42,635 bases of DNA from Rhizoclosmatium globosum. Taxonomy: Eukaryota; Chytridiomycota; Chytridiomycetes; Chytridiales; Chytriomycetaceae. Within the stretch, counting starts at the first letter, position 1. The number at the start of each line of letters is the position of its first letter. This document shows, piece by piece, positions 19,278-30,671 of this stretch. Position numbers and translations under genes: made by a program. The notes under the pieces are model-generated. The model was not told where the DNA came from. It did not search any database and was given only the letters and a program-made list of their open reading frames with translations. The stretch lies in contig MCGO01000278.1 of the NCBI GenBank assembly GCA_002104985.1, forward strand, positions 1 to 42,635, read 5' to 3'.

Positions 19278-22200
19278 ATGGACGATGTCGCGACAGAGGA
19301 CAAGAACAAGGTCGCTGCGCCACCTTCTCCAATTAAACGGATCACGGAAGTCGCGAAACCTGCTGTCCAAAAACCAAATAGACGAAGAATCCTAATCAAC
19401 ACAGACCCGTCAAAAGACAAAGACACTCCCACGCCCCCTTCTCAACAGCAGCAGCAACAACCTTCTGATGCTACACAACAATCACCTACAAAAGAAAAAG
19501 ATAAACTATTCGAACCTGCCTCAATGGGCGCATCAAACAAAGTCAGAACTTCAAAGTACACTCTCATTTCTTTTCTACCCAAAAACTTGTTTGAACAGTT
19601 TCGCTCTATTGCAAACTTTTACTTTCTGAGTCTCGTGGTTCTCCAGGCTTTCCCTCCCTTTGCTCTTGTTTCTACTCTTTTGACTGCTGCTCCCATCTTG
19701 ATTATTGTTTGTGCTACTGCTATCAAGGTTGGTTTCTTTTGAGTGACGAATGACGAATGGCGAATGAGTGAGGAACATCGAAACGTGAAGAATTTGCTGG
19801 AATATCGGATTGAATTGAACAAGAAACGAGTGAAAGGAGTGAAATTTTGTGGATTGCGAGTGCACACAGACGTTTGCTTCGCTCTGAGCCGTGAAGCAAA
19901 CATGAATCGGAACACGAAAATTGTACGAGCAAAGCGATCAGTTTCCCGGGAGCTATTCTGTAGATAGATAGAATGACAAATCAATTTCAAATCAATATTT
20001 GATTAATAATCAAAAATAGGATGCCATTGAAGATTGGAGACGACACCAGTCAGATGAAGGCGTTAACCATTCCAAGACATATCTCCTTGCAAACACGCGA
20101 AATTGGAATTTTCCACCATTGACGGAAAGCTTGTTGAAAAACAAGCGAAGATTCATTCGACAACCAAGTGATCTTGTAGCTGTGCTCCGTCATAACGGAT
20201 GCGAGAATAAGAATGGAAGCGAACACAAAGTCATCATCTCACCTTCATCACCACTATCAACACCGAACCCGACTCCTCTTGTCGAAAAATCACGTCACTC
20301 TATATTCCGCGCTTCAGTTGCATCCTCACTCTTCGGTGGAGCAGATGGAAAACACTTTGAAGACGAAGGTCCGTTCTGGCAACAAAACAATTGGGAAGAT
20401 GTCCGAGCAGGCGACTTTATCTTTCTCCAAAACGGAGACTCCATCCCCGCCGACGTGTTCATTATATCTACATCAGAACCTGACGGTGCATGTTATGTCG
20501 AAACCAAAAACCTCGATGGAGAAACAAACTTGAAAATCAGACGAGGATTACCCGAATTTTACGGCATTGAAAATCCTGGAGATTGCGAACTCATTCAGGG
20601 ACACGTGGATTCAGAACTTCCCAGCGCGAATTTATTCACATACAACGGAATCATTCGTGTCAACTTGACAGCCCTGAGTCAAGGAACCAACGGTCAAACT
20701 AAATCCGCATTGAGCGCATCAGCCCCAACACCAACCCCTACAACCGAAAAACCACGGCACAAAACCCTCCCCATCACAATGAACTCCATGCTTCTCCGCG
20801 GATGTATCCTCCGAAACACCAAATGGGTGATCGCACTTGCAATCTATACTGGTGCCGACACGAAAATCATGCTGAACTCGGGAATCACACCGTCAAAGCG
20901 AAGCAAGATTGATCGACAGTTGAATCCACTTGTTATTCTTAATTTCTGGATCTTGGGGGCCATGTGTATCATATGTGCGTTGATTAGCGCGGTGTATACA
21001 GCAACGTTGCAACGTGAAGAAGCGTTGTATAATCCGTCGGAGGGACAGTACACGCCTCTATACGCTGCATTCGTCACATTCTTCTCATGCCTCATTATAT
21101 TCCAAAACATTGTCCCCATCTCACTCTACATCTCCGTCGACGTTTCGAAAACCGTGCAATCCCTGTTCATCTCCATGGACCAAGAAATGTACGACCCCGA
21201 AAGCGACAAGTACGTGAGCCCACGCACATGGAACCTCAGCGACGACCTCGGCCAGATCGAATACATCTTCAGCGACAAGACGGGAACCTTAACCTGCAAC
21301 ATGATGGAATTCCGGAAATGCAGCATCAACGGAATCGTATACGGCGGGTCCTTTGAATCCTCCAAGAACCCAGACGACACGCGTCCGGAACTGGAGATCC
21401 GGAGGGACCATGAATCGAAAATGAAGGCTCTGTTGGGGGATATGTTTGATACAAAGTATCTCGCGAAGCATCTTGCGTTTGTGGATACGCAGTTGCCTGT
21501 GGATTTGAAGCAGGGTGGGGAACAGGCGAGGAAGATTCGAGAGTTTTTCTCGTTGTTGGCTGTGTGTCATACGGTGCTTGTGGAGAAACCGGAGGCGGAT
21601 GTGAATCCGAATCATATTGAGTATCGGGCTCAGAGTCCGGATGAGGCGGCGCTTGTTGCTGCAGCTAGGGACGTTGGGTTTGCGTTTTTGACGCGTAATG
21701 ATGATGTTGCTGAAATTGATTTGATGGGAGAAGTTAGGTGAGTTGAAGTTTATGTTTGGTAGGTTTGGCTGATTGTCTTTTGTCAGACCGTACAAGATTC
21801 TCAATATTCTTGAATTCAACTCGGATAGAAAGAGAATGTCGATTATTATCAAGCGGCTGGAAGGGCAGATCATTCTATTAGTAAAGGGGGCAGACTCGGT
21901 TGTATATGACCGCCTCGCTGAAACCACAGACCCAAATGAAACAGTTGTTCGAGAAGCAACTTTAAAACACCTCGAAGCGTTTGCGAACCAAGGTCTGCGA
22001 ACACTATGTCTCGCATACAAAATCATTCCAAACTACGAATACGAATCATGGCTTGAAAAGTACAAGACAGCCCAAAACTCAATGCAAAACCGAGAGAAAA
22101 AGGTGGACGAAGCAGCAGACTTGATCGAGCATGGATTAACCTTAATGGGCGCCACAGCAATCGAAGACCGTCTCCAAGACGGTGTCCCCGAGACAATCGG

Positions 22201-24508
22201 AACCCTCGCAAAAGCCGGCCTAAAGATCTGGGTTCTCACCGGCGACAAAATGGAAACCGCAATCAACATTGGATTCGCATGCAACCTCCTAAAACGAAGC
22301 ATGGTCCTCATCGTCATCAACTCCACATCCCAAAAAGATACATTTATCCAGCTCCTTGAAACGCTTGAAAAGTTTTGGACGCCGCAAGGGGTGCCGAGGC
22401 GAGTTGAGAAGTTTGCGTTGGTGATTGATGGGACTAGTTTGAAGTTTGCGTTGAATGCAACTTGTCGGCCGTTGTTGCTTGAAATTGGGTGTAGGTGTCA
22501 GGCTGTGATTTGTTGTCGTGTTTCGCCATTGCAGAAGGCTCGAGTTGTTTCGCTTGTTAGGAAGGGGCTTGGAGCAATGTGTTTGGCGATCGGCGATGGG
22601 GCTAATGATGTGAGTATGATTCAAGAAGCCGATATCGGGATTGGTATTAGTGGAAAAGAAGGGATGCAGGCTGTCATGGCGAGTGATTATGCAATCGCCC
22701 AATTTCGATTTTTGGGGAAATTATTGCTGGTTCATGGTCGATGGGGTTACATTCGAACAGCAGAAATTATTTTCAACTACTTTTATAAGAATGCTGTGTG
22801 GCTTTTCTTACTGCTTTGGTACCAGTTTGATTGTGGGTAAGTTAATTCATTCAATGCCTTTTGGATCTAAATCATCTGTTAGATTTTCTGCCGATCTTAT
22901 CACTGACTTCACATATGGGATGTTCTTCAATACGTTATTCACGTTGTTCCCGACGATGTAAGAACGTCTTTCCTGTCTATGAAAGGCTGATGAAGTTGTG
23001 GCAGGTTTATTGGATTCTATGAACAGGATATTAATGCTGACATTGGAATGCAAGTTCCTCAAGCTTATCGGAAAGGAATGAAGCAAACTGTTTTCAATCT
23101 CGACCGATATTGGATCTATATGCTTGATGCTATTTGGCAGTCCATCATTGCATACTACTTTATTGTTGTCTTGTACAGTGATTCTAGTCCGAATCGAAGT
23201 GGAAGAGCCGGTGATCATGATTCTATGGGTGCCATCATGTCATATGTTTGCATTATATGTGTCAATATTCATGCATGTGTAAACACCACAAATTGGACAT
23301 ACAACACTTTCTTTGGCCTTATTACCAGCTACGCCATCTGGTTAATTTATGTGATGGCGTATTCTACGACGTTTGAAAGTCCTGCATACGGCCAACTCGA
23401 TACACTATACCATGAGCCGCACTTTTATCTGACTATTATTTTGACCGTTGTTGTGTGCCTGTTCCCCAGATTCTTCTTTAAGTTTGTACAGCAATATTTC
23501 GCTCCAACAGACTCAGACATATTACTGGAAATTCAAAAGTACCAATGGAAAGAAGGCGAAAATCTCTCTTTGGATATTGAACAAGCAGAAGGGCCTCATC
23601 TTCGTGAAGCATCTGCAGCTGAGAACGTTGTCAGATTGAATGAAGGCGAGGAAGAAGCTCTTTCTCCGCTGAAGACAGTCAACTCAGACAATGCATTTGA
23701 AAACCTCCGAAAATCTACTGGTCGAATGTTTATCCCACTAAAACGTTCCCAGTCTGAACATTCAGTGGCATCCACGGCTCAAAAAGCCGAACTCTCAGCC
23801 GATGGAAAATCCCTGCAAGTCACAGATTTGATTGCCAAGCATCATTTCAAAACTATGCTTCCAGCCGAACGTAAAAAGACTGTTCGCCGGTCGACAACGG
23901 GATTGGATGAATTCAAAATTAAGTTTCCAGATGGATTTGCTCCTATACCAGTTCGCCGTCAGAAATCCGAAATATTCTTGCATCATAAAGTGTTGAGTGG
24001 CAGCATAGAATGGAAGACTGTGGACGGTATGAATGAAGAAGCAACGAAGGCTCCGCATGCAACGCCTGTGTCATTACCTCCAGCTTCACCGAGCCGTCTC
24101 ACGAAAATTGGCGCAAAAGCTTCTATATTCTTCATGGGAACCCAAGAAGAAGTTCCGAATACTGGGTTCTGTTTCTCTCACGATCCCGGAATGATCGATA
24201 TGATCACACCTACTGCAACCAAAATGTCAAAACTTGACTTGGATGATATAATTGCACAACCAATCAAACGAGATTACAGTGTCGGAACAGAGCTTAAATA
24301 TAGGAGCGGAAACCCAGTTCAACGACGGTCCATGACAGGAACGAGCTTAGCATTTGCTGCAATGTCCGACAATGAATCAGCAGCGTCATCCAATGTATCA
24401 TCACCTAACGCGAGATCAAGACCGCAGTCGCCATCAAGGAGGGCAGCCCCACAACCAGTAAAACGGGCTGAATCGATGAAAGGCAAAGAGCGATCAGAAA
24501 ACGAATAA
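19278..24508 (+). CDS. P4-type ATPase, Dnf-like phospholipid flippase
   Basis: Exons 19278-19727, 20020-21737, 21787-22836, 22883-22957 and 23005-24508; 1598 aa with all phases consistent. It moves phospholipids from the outer to the cytoplasmic leaflet of plasma, Golgi or endosomal membranes. Visible motifs are the entry segment [27 protein letters not shown] (A domain, about 316), PISLYIS in TM4 (about 516, typical of P4 pumps), DKTGTLT with the phosphorylated Asp (about 568), [11 protein letters not shown] (about 873) and [11 protein letters not shown] (about 992). The [12 protein letters not shown] and [13 protein letters not shown] segments look closer to Dnf1/2 than to Drs2. A cytoplasmic tail of about 400 residues contains [10 protein letters not shown] (about 1484), resembling the G-[FY]-A-F-S motif of P4 autoinhibitory tails. 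A poly-Gln stretch lies near residue 60. Intron 1 is 292 nt, far longer than the others. Family members usually need a Cdc50 subunit, not seen here. Confidence 0.95.
19872..19901 (+). repeat. Perfect 9-bp inverted repeat in flippase intron 1
   Basis: GTTTGCTTC at 19872-19880 is the exact reverse complement of GAAGCAAAC at 19893-19901. A G-U and a C-G pair extend the stem to 11 in RNA, with an 8-nt loop. It lies in the middle of the 292-nt intron and could form a hairpin that brings the splice sites together, or mark an inserted element. Confidence 0.6.
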
Positions 24509-24509
24509 A
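24504..24509 (+). promoter_or_regulatory. Poly(A) signal overlapping the flippase stop codon
   Basis: AATAAA starts two bases before the TAA stop at 24506-24508. The convergent TRS120 stop is at 24558, leaving 49 bp for both 3' ends, so the transcripts probably overlap in antisense. Confidence 0.45.
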
Positions 24510-24557
24510 TAGAGTATTTAGATGTATTAGAGACTTGTCCTTTATTCAACCCTAACC

Positions 24558-27500
24558 TTAGTACACTTCAACAATCACAACTTCTCGTCCCCAAAATAAT
24601 GAACCAGCGGACCCAACCAACCCTAGAGCAACAGCATCCACTTCCTTATCCTTTTTACTTTTCTTCTTTGGGACGTTTTCAGGATCACCAATTCTTCCAA
24701 CTTCTTCTGCATGAGCTACTAGAGTGTACACACCCCGCGACAGGAACATGAAACTAATCTTATGGGATGTAGAACCAACTCTTGGTTCTAGTTGAATAGG
24801 AAGAGGTGATTCGAGGACTCCAGAGTATACTACTCTGCCATCACAAGAACCTGAGCGGTCATCCATGTTGGTTTCTAACGCGTTGATGTTTCCGAAGATT
24901 GGCTGAACTCGCAAGCAAAGAGTAATTGGCGTAACTATGTGACTCATTAGAAAATTTCCCCTGGAAAGTAAAAACACTTACATCGATTGTTGACAAGTTT
25001 CCATTCAAAAGAAACAAAGTCCTGCATTTTCACTCTAATTCGGCCATGCTCTAAACCAATATCAATTCCTGCTTTAGGTCGCGGCACACCGAAGATTGAG
25101 TCTCCGGCAAGCTTGGATCCATCCCATTCAGTTGCGGTAGCAGTTATAGACACTTCTTCTTGTAAGACAGCCTTCGCCATTTCTTCATCAAAGAGCTGCA
25201 AGTCTCGAACAGCCAGTAATCTTCCACTTCGACCGCGTCCACAAGTCCATCGAACAACAACACGACCATAGGCACCAACTGTTCCATCTTCAGGTGAACC
25301 TCCACATACAAGGTCTGATGTATAATCTCCAGTAGTTGTATCTATTTGAGGAGCGCCACCGACACCAAAACCAACCAGAGCTTCACGCAGCCAAAAAGCA
25401 AGCCGCTGGAATTTGTCGTCTTGATACGATAATTTCTCAATTCTTCCAACGACGAATTGCTTCCAAGTCGGAAGAGGAATAGGCAATATCGTTTGAGATT
25501 CGGGTAAATAAATACGCTTGATTGGAAGAATGATTCTACCAAACAAGTCAGAACTTATCGCACAAACAACAAAGTAGCTCACCGCTTTGTAGTTCCAGGA
25601 TACAAATAAGCGGAAATCGTGACTGGTAGAGAATTCACTTCGGCATCTGGAGTAAACTTAGTCTTTGGAAACGAAACAAAATGGCACCCACCATCATAAA
25701 TATCAAACGAGACTTCAAACGGCAGAGTCCAAACATTCTGAAGATCAAAAGAAAGAATGAAATGATCTGAATTCAAGCGACGTCCTTCGTTGATTCCAAC
25801 AACGCTGTCTCGCAAGGCAAGGGCGGATTGATCAATAACCAAGTCTTCGAGTGAGATAGCCCTTGAGATATCGCGATCTTTCACTGCAACAGCAGCTTCA
25901 CGGTTATTGATGTTGAACACAGAGATGTTGTGAAGTGCAAGAGGCTTCTCAACGCTGAGAATGATTGGCACAATGGCCTGTCGGCAGTAGAAAAAGTCGG
26001 CATTCTCTGTGTTGCTGATATCCTCTGGATACGTAACATTTCCATATTCAAATACAATGGTCCCGCCAGTGCTGTGCCAAAGTTAGAACAAAGGTAAAAA
26101 CAAGGACGACTAAACGTACCACAACTTCTTTCCAAACACGCCGATATCCACAGTGATCTTATCGCCCGTCTTTAAATTCACATCAATCTTTTCTAACGCT
26201 TTTGGAGGACCCACACGCGCAAAGTAACCCGCACCGCGTCCTTCAGAATGGGAGTCGCCTTCACTGTTTTCCAACCAGAATGCTCGAATATGATGCTCAT
26301 AAATATCACGTTCGTAAATCGTCTCCACTTTTTCAAGAGCGTCTTGTGCCAAAGGCTCTCCCTGTGCGATCGTTTCCACAAACGAAACACGGAGGTAATT
26401 GATGGAAATAGGACCAATATTTTCAAGTTCCAACGTGAACCGAGTCCTGTTGGTACTCATGTTCAGAACCAAACAAAATCAGTCATTCGAAACTCACCTC
26501 TCCCCTTCAAACATCATCAATGCACCCAATCCAATTCCCGAACCTTTCACAACATTCAACAACGGAAGTTGCGGCACAACTTCCATCGGAACAGACCACG
26601 ATCGATCTGGTCCAGGAGCTGCAGGCTTCACGTCATGTTTTACAACATGTGCATGAACAGGTCTCTTTCCAAACCGTTCCCGCTCATCTTGCTTCTTCCT
26701 CTTCCCATCTTTTTGTTTCCTCTTTGGATCGTCCAACGCTTTCTTGAGCGGGTACAGTTCTTCCTCTAAACACCCGCCAAACATCTTGACTGTACATCCA
26801 TGGACCTCAAGGTTCCCAGACTCCAGAGGCGTTCCATAAACACGGACAATGTGAGACCGCGAGAAGGGTGGAATCACGGTCGAAATGGGTTTTGGCTTGA
26901 AGTTGATTCCGGTTGTGGTGAGTGTGACGCTTTTCAGGTCAAGTTCAAACGCAAAAGGGTTTGCGAAAACGAGGTCAACATATGCGAGTTCATTGACGAC
27001 GAGGGTAACTTTTTTCTTTTTACCCTTTTCGGCGGTTGGGTTGTAGAGGAACAATTCTTTGGGCGTTGCCTTTGAGTCGCGCCCGCTTTGGAGCCATGAC
27101 ATTGGGTGTGTGAGTGGGACTAGACGTTGTGGTTGTCTTGAACAAGAAAACGCGTTAAATGCACCAATAAGTGTAAAGAGGTACTCACCCAACAATTTCC
27201 ATCTTTCGCAAGACAGGAATTCCAGCAACACCTCCAGCAACCCCACGAACCATCACAGGCAACATAGTCGCATCTTCACTGCTTCCTCCAACCCGATCAA
27301 TTCGCCGTGGTGAATCTCCACTCACAGGTGAAAGCATCTCTGGCTGATTCCTATGCGCCGAGACAGCAAGAGTCTTCAAAATAACGGCTTCCAAGCGATC
27401 CGCGAGATCGTGTTGATCAGATGGTGGCAGGTGGCGTTTCAACCGCCTCAAAAGACGAATGATGAAGTAAATAGTGTACGGATGGTCTGTTCACAAAAGT

Positions 27501-30500
27501 TTAAGAAGCATTTAAGAAGGGATGCAAAAATCATACCGTCAACCGCCTCAGCAACGTGAATACATTCCTTCAACACTTGAATCTGCAAGACAGGCCACCC
27601 ATATCGAATACGAGAACCTCCAATTCGCGTAGGCACTAAATCAGACTGGAGGGGCACACTACTATTCACAACAGCTAAATTCTTTAACGAAGTGGTTCGA
27701 CTCGCAGGTGTGTTTGAAGTTACAGTTGGTTTCAAGTTCTGCTGAGAAACCTTCGCGGCAACAGGAGCAGCTGTGACAACAGCCTTGGCAACTTGATTCT
27801 TTTTGGCGTCTTTTTGCAAATCGTCCTCATTATCAAATTCATCAAGCCACTCGTCTTCATCGTCTGAGAACGCAGGGTGTAAAAATCCTGTGTTTGGTAC
27901 ACGGGCTTTGTAGGCTGAAGGGCAGAACATAATATATCAATATAAAAAAAGGGGAAAGAAAACGAACGCTCTTACATCGAATCTTCAATCCAAAGACTTC
28001 ACAAACGCGTTTATAGCTCTGAATCACACCATTTGGCGGCAAGATTTGTTTACCAAGGATACCATCCTCCTTCTGATCATCCATCTTTCCTCGTGTATTG
28101 TCCATTTCAGTCGCAAACCGCAACTCCCCCTCCCCTTCCTCCAAGTTGATTGTCGAATCGCGTTTCCAAGAGTCCATAACAGGTGGAACCACATCATCTC
28201 CATCAGCCTGGTCTCGATCACTCACCCGCCCACGGCCTCTCCTAGTCCCCGAAAGACCGTTATACAAACTCGGACGCAACGTTTCCGAAACAACAAGATT
28301 CATCTCCCTCAAAAAGAAGGCATGTTTCCTGTACCATACCCATTCAATTCCACATTCCAAAAAATAAAACAAAAACAGTTTACCTTCTGAACCCCATAGC
28401 TCCATACACAGCCGCGATATTCGCATACACCCACACACGATCACTCAACGCCATATAGTCACGACCCATTGTACTCACAAACTGATTCGCCTTCATCAAC
28501 CACGTATGAACGTCGAGTTTATTCGCCCCAATACCGTTGTTGAACTGGATCCTGTCTCCGGATGCAGCCTGCGCCGCGGCGGGGGCGTTTGGTTGCGCGC
28601 CGGAGCCGGTTGGTGCGCCTCCGCTGGATGTTGTGGAGGTTGTTGTTGACGCGTCGGGGTCTAGCCCGGAGATGAAGGGCAAGGCGGCGCCTTTTACGAG
28701 GTATTCGGCGAACCCGAATTGGACCATTCCTTTCAAGACTTTTGCGACGCGGATGCAGAGTGCGGCGGAGAGGATGGGGATTGGGGAGAGGTTTTGGGAG
28801 GGGCTGTTGTTAGAGCATAATCGTAAACTTGGAGGATTTCGCGATGACGGTCTGGAGTTTCTGCCAGGAAGGCGCGAAGGGGTCTATGCGTGAGAAGCGC
28901 TGGTGATGTGAGGATGGAGGTGATTGTAGGAAAGTGGAGGAGGATTTCGCCTTGTTTAGTGGTTGGTGTGCTTTGGAGGATGAAAAGAGGCTGTTGACGT
29001 TGTTAGATAACAAAGAATTTTTAAAATAGGTTAACTTACTCCAATGTTGGCTGAATTCATGATGAACAGGAGGATCGCTGCTTGAAAGGATTCCAAAGTG
29101 GCTCCCCACCATACAAAGTCTGAGTTTTGTTTCATAGCCGCCAGACAGGTTTCGTACCTATAGAACGTCAGTTTCCAGTGAGATAGCACTGCCCTCGTTA
29201 TACGGCTCGTTCCGTAAAAAGGTCGTTCGCTACGCTCACAGCCTTCACTTCGCTCACAGCCTTCGTGTATCTCCGCTATAATCATAATGAGCTCCGCTCG
29301 TGAACTCGCTGCACAGATTCGCTTCGCGAAAAATCGTTCGCTGCGCTCCCACTTCTTTTATTTTCTTTGCTCGCTTCGCTCATCCAGTTTTTCCATCCGC
29401 CCGTTCGACATTCCTTCGCTTCGTTCCTCGCTTTGTCATGATCTCACTCGTCAGTGAAACATACGAAGGAATAGCAAGATCAATACGCCCAGCCATCAAA
29501 TAAAGATCCGTAACCAATTTCATGGCACGCGCCGGAGTTCTCTTCTTGTTTCGATCCGCATTACTGATAGCAGCACCACTCGTAGGAGAAATAGCATCGT
29601 CTTTCGAGATTCCACTACTATTCAGATTCGCAGTAGATCCTCTGTGCAAATTGACACTGTAATTTGGAGGAGTGGGGCCAGAAATGACGGGTCGGGATTC
29701 TATTTGTTTGACCTGCATTTGGGGTTTTGAATCTATCAGAGTCTTTTGGTGGATCGCACTAAAACGGGGGCCACGAACCAAATTCGTGAAACCTCTGAGT
29801 AATTCGCTTGTGAAAGAGTTGATGAATGTGGCTAGGTAGAAGGAGAGTTGCTGGCCTTCATTAGGGATGAGAGTGATTTCCTTCAGTGGCGCTGCGACAA
29901 GATCCTTTGACGGATTGAAAGCGATGCATTGATGAACAAGCGAGGAAGGATACTAATAGTTTCCCCATAGTGAGTATTTTGAGGAGTGAGTGGGTAGTCA
30001 ATTTACCCTCTTCACTTGTTCATCAAAGACAGCGACACATTCGGCCAAGTACCGGCGCTGTTCGTCTTCGTTGTCGACCTGAGCACAGTCCGCAATACCA
30101 ACAACGCCCATGATTCGCGAGTGCATTTGAAAGTCCTCGAGAAAGACGTGGTCTCTGTTGTACTCGGTGGTGAAGTCGAGAAAGAGGACGCCCGGATGGA
30201 ACATAGTTTCTGGCGATAGTTTTTTAGGAGCTTAATAAAGAGAAGGAGAAGTAGAAGCAGAAGGAGACGACGCAACTGTTTCCCACATTCACATTCTCAG
30301 GCGACAGTTGGGCTCGCTGGTCCGCCGGTGTTGCATCGCGCACGGCCACAACTCCAAACTGAGAAAGAAGATCGACACTGCGCCGGAATCGGTCGCGACT
30401 CATTGGTTCTTTTTGGTTGGTTTGGTTGATTGGTTGGTTGGTTGGTTAATAAGAAGAAACAACCAAACAACCAAACAAAGTACCCTGCTTCGGTGACACT

Positions 30501-30586
30501 GGAACAACTAGAATTCGGATCTTGGCGGGCGACAAAAGAGGGAAGAAGTCGGTGCCGGTGCCGGGCCCGCCTGTCGTTGCTTCCAT
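24558..30586 (-). CDS. TRS120: TRAPPII complex subunit Trs120 / TRAPPC9
   Basis: Fourteen exons: 30586-30484, 30408-30277, 30209-30007, 29952-29465, 29157-29040, 28990-28384, 28328-27976, 27914-27537, 27486-27189, 27136-26498, 26446-26120, 26071-25583, 25535-24982 and 24934-24558. The product is about 1688 aa, longer than yeast Trs120. Diagnostic segments are the N-terminal IRILVVPVSPKQ, FLDFTTEYNRDHVFLEDFQMHSRIMGV, DLYLMAGRIDLAIPSYETCLAA, the linker RYGWPVLQIQVLKECI, and late beta-sandwich parts such as LCTGGTIVFEYGN. Trs120 is part of TRAPPII, the exchange factor for Ypt31/32-type Rab GTPases in late Golgi traffic. Low-complexity inserts (RRGRGRVSDRDQADGD; DDEDEWLDEFDNEDD) account for much of the extra length. 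Exon 6 is one base short near 28770-28785, in a run of A4 and C4; adding one base restores SAALCIRVAKVLKGM. Intron 4 (307 nt) is unusually long and repetitive. Confidence 0.93.
29158..29464 (-). repeat. 307-nt TRS120 intron built of GCGAAGCGAG-like repeats
   Basis: The splice limits are clear (TC|GTATGTTTC ... TTCTATAG|G, phase 2, restoring AIPSYETCLAA). Inside are many copies of GCGAAGCGAG/GAGCGAAG-type words, a TTCGCGAA palindrome, and an 18-bp tandem repeat (GAAGGCTGTGAGCGAAGT and GAAGGCTGTGAGCGTAGC). Most other introns here are 36-85 nt and lack these words. It looks like an inserted repeat element now spliced out. Confidence 0.65.
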
Positions 30587-30671
30587 CTTTTAATGTTGTT
30601 GTCAAGTTGGTGTGGTGGTGGTTGTCAAGAGAAAATCTTGTGCTGGAAAAAAGAGTACTACTCCATCCAAT
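30587..30671. promoter_or_regulatory. 85-bp head-to-head promoter of TRS120 and carboxypeptidase A
   Basis: The start codons lie 85 bp apart on opposite strands, leaving room only for a shared core promoter and very short leaders. The interval is G/T-rich on the plus strand. No known motif was recognised. Confidence 0.5.

Noticed and set aside
19743..19967. Small open frame inside flippase intron 1 as an intron-encoded protein
   Set aside because: It is short (74 codons), has no maturase or homing-endonuclease features, and the intron is of spliceosomal type.
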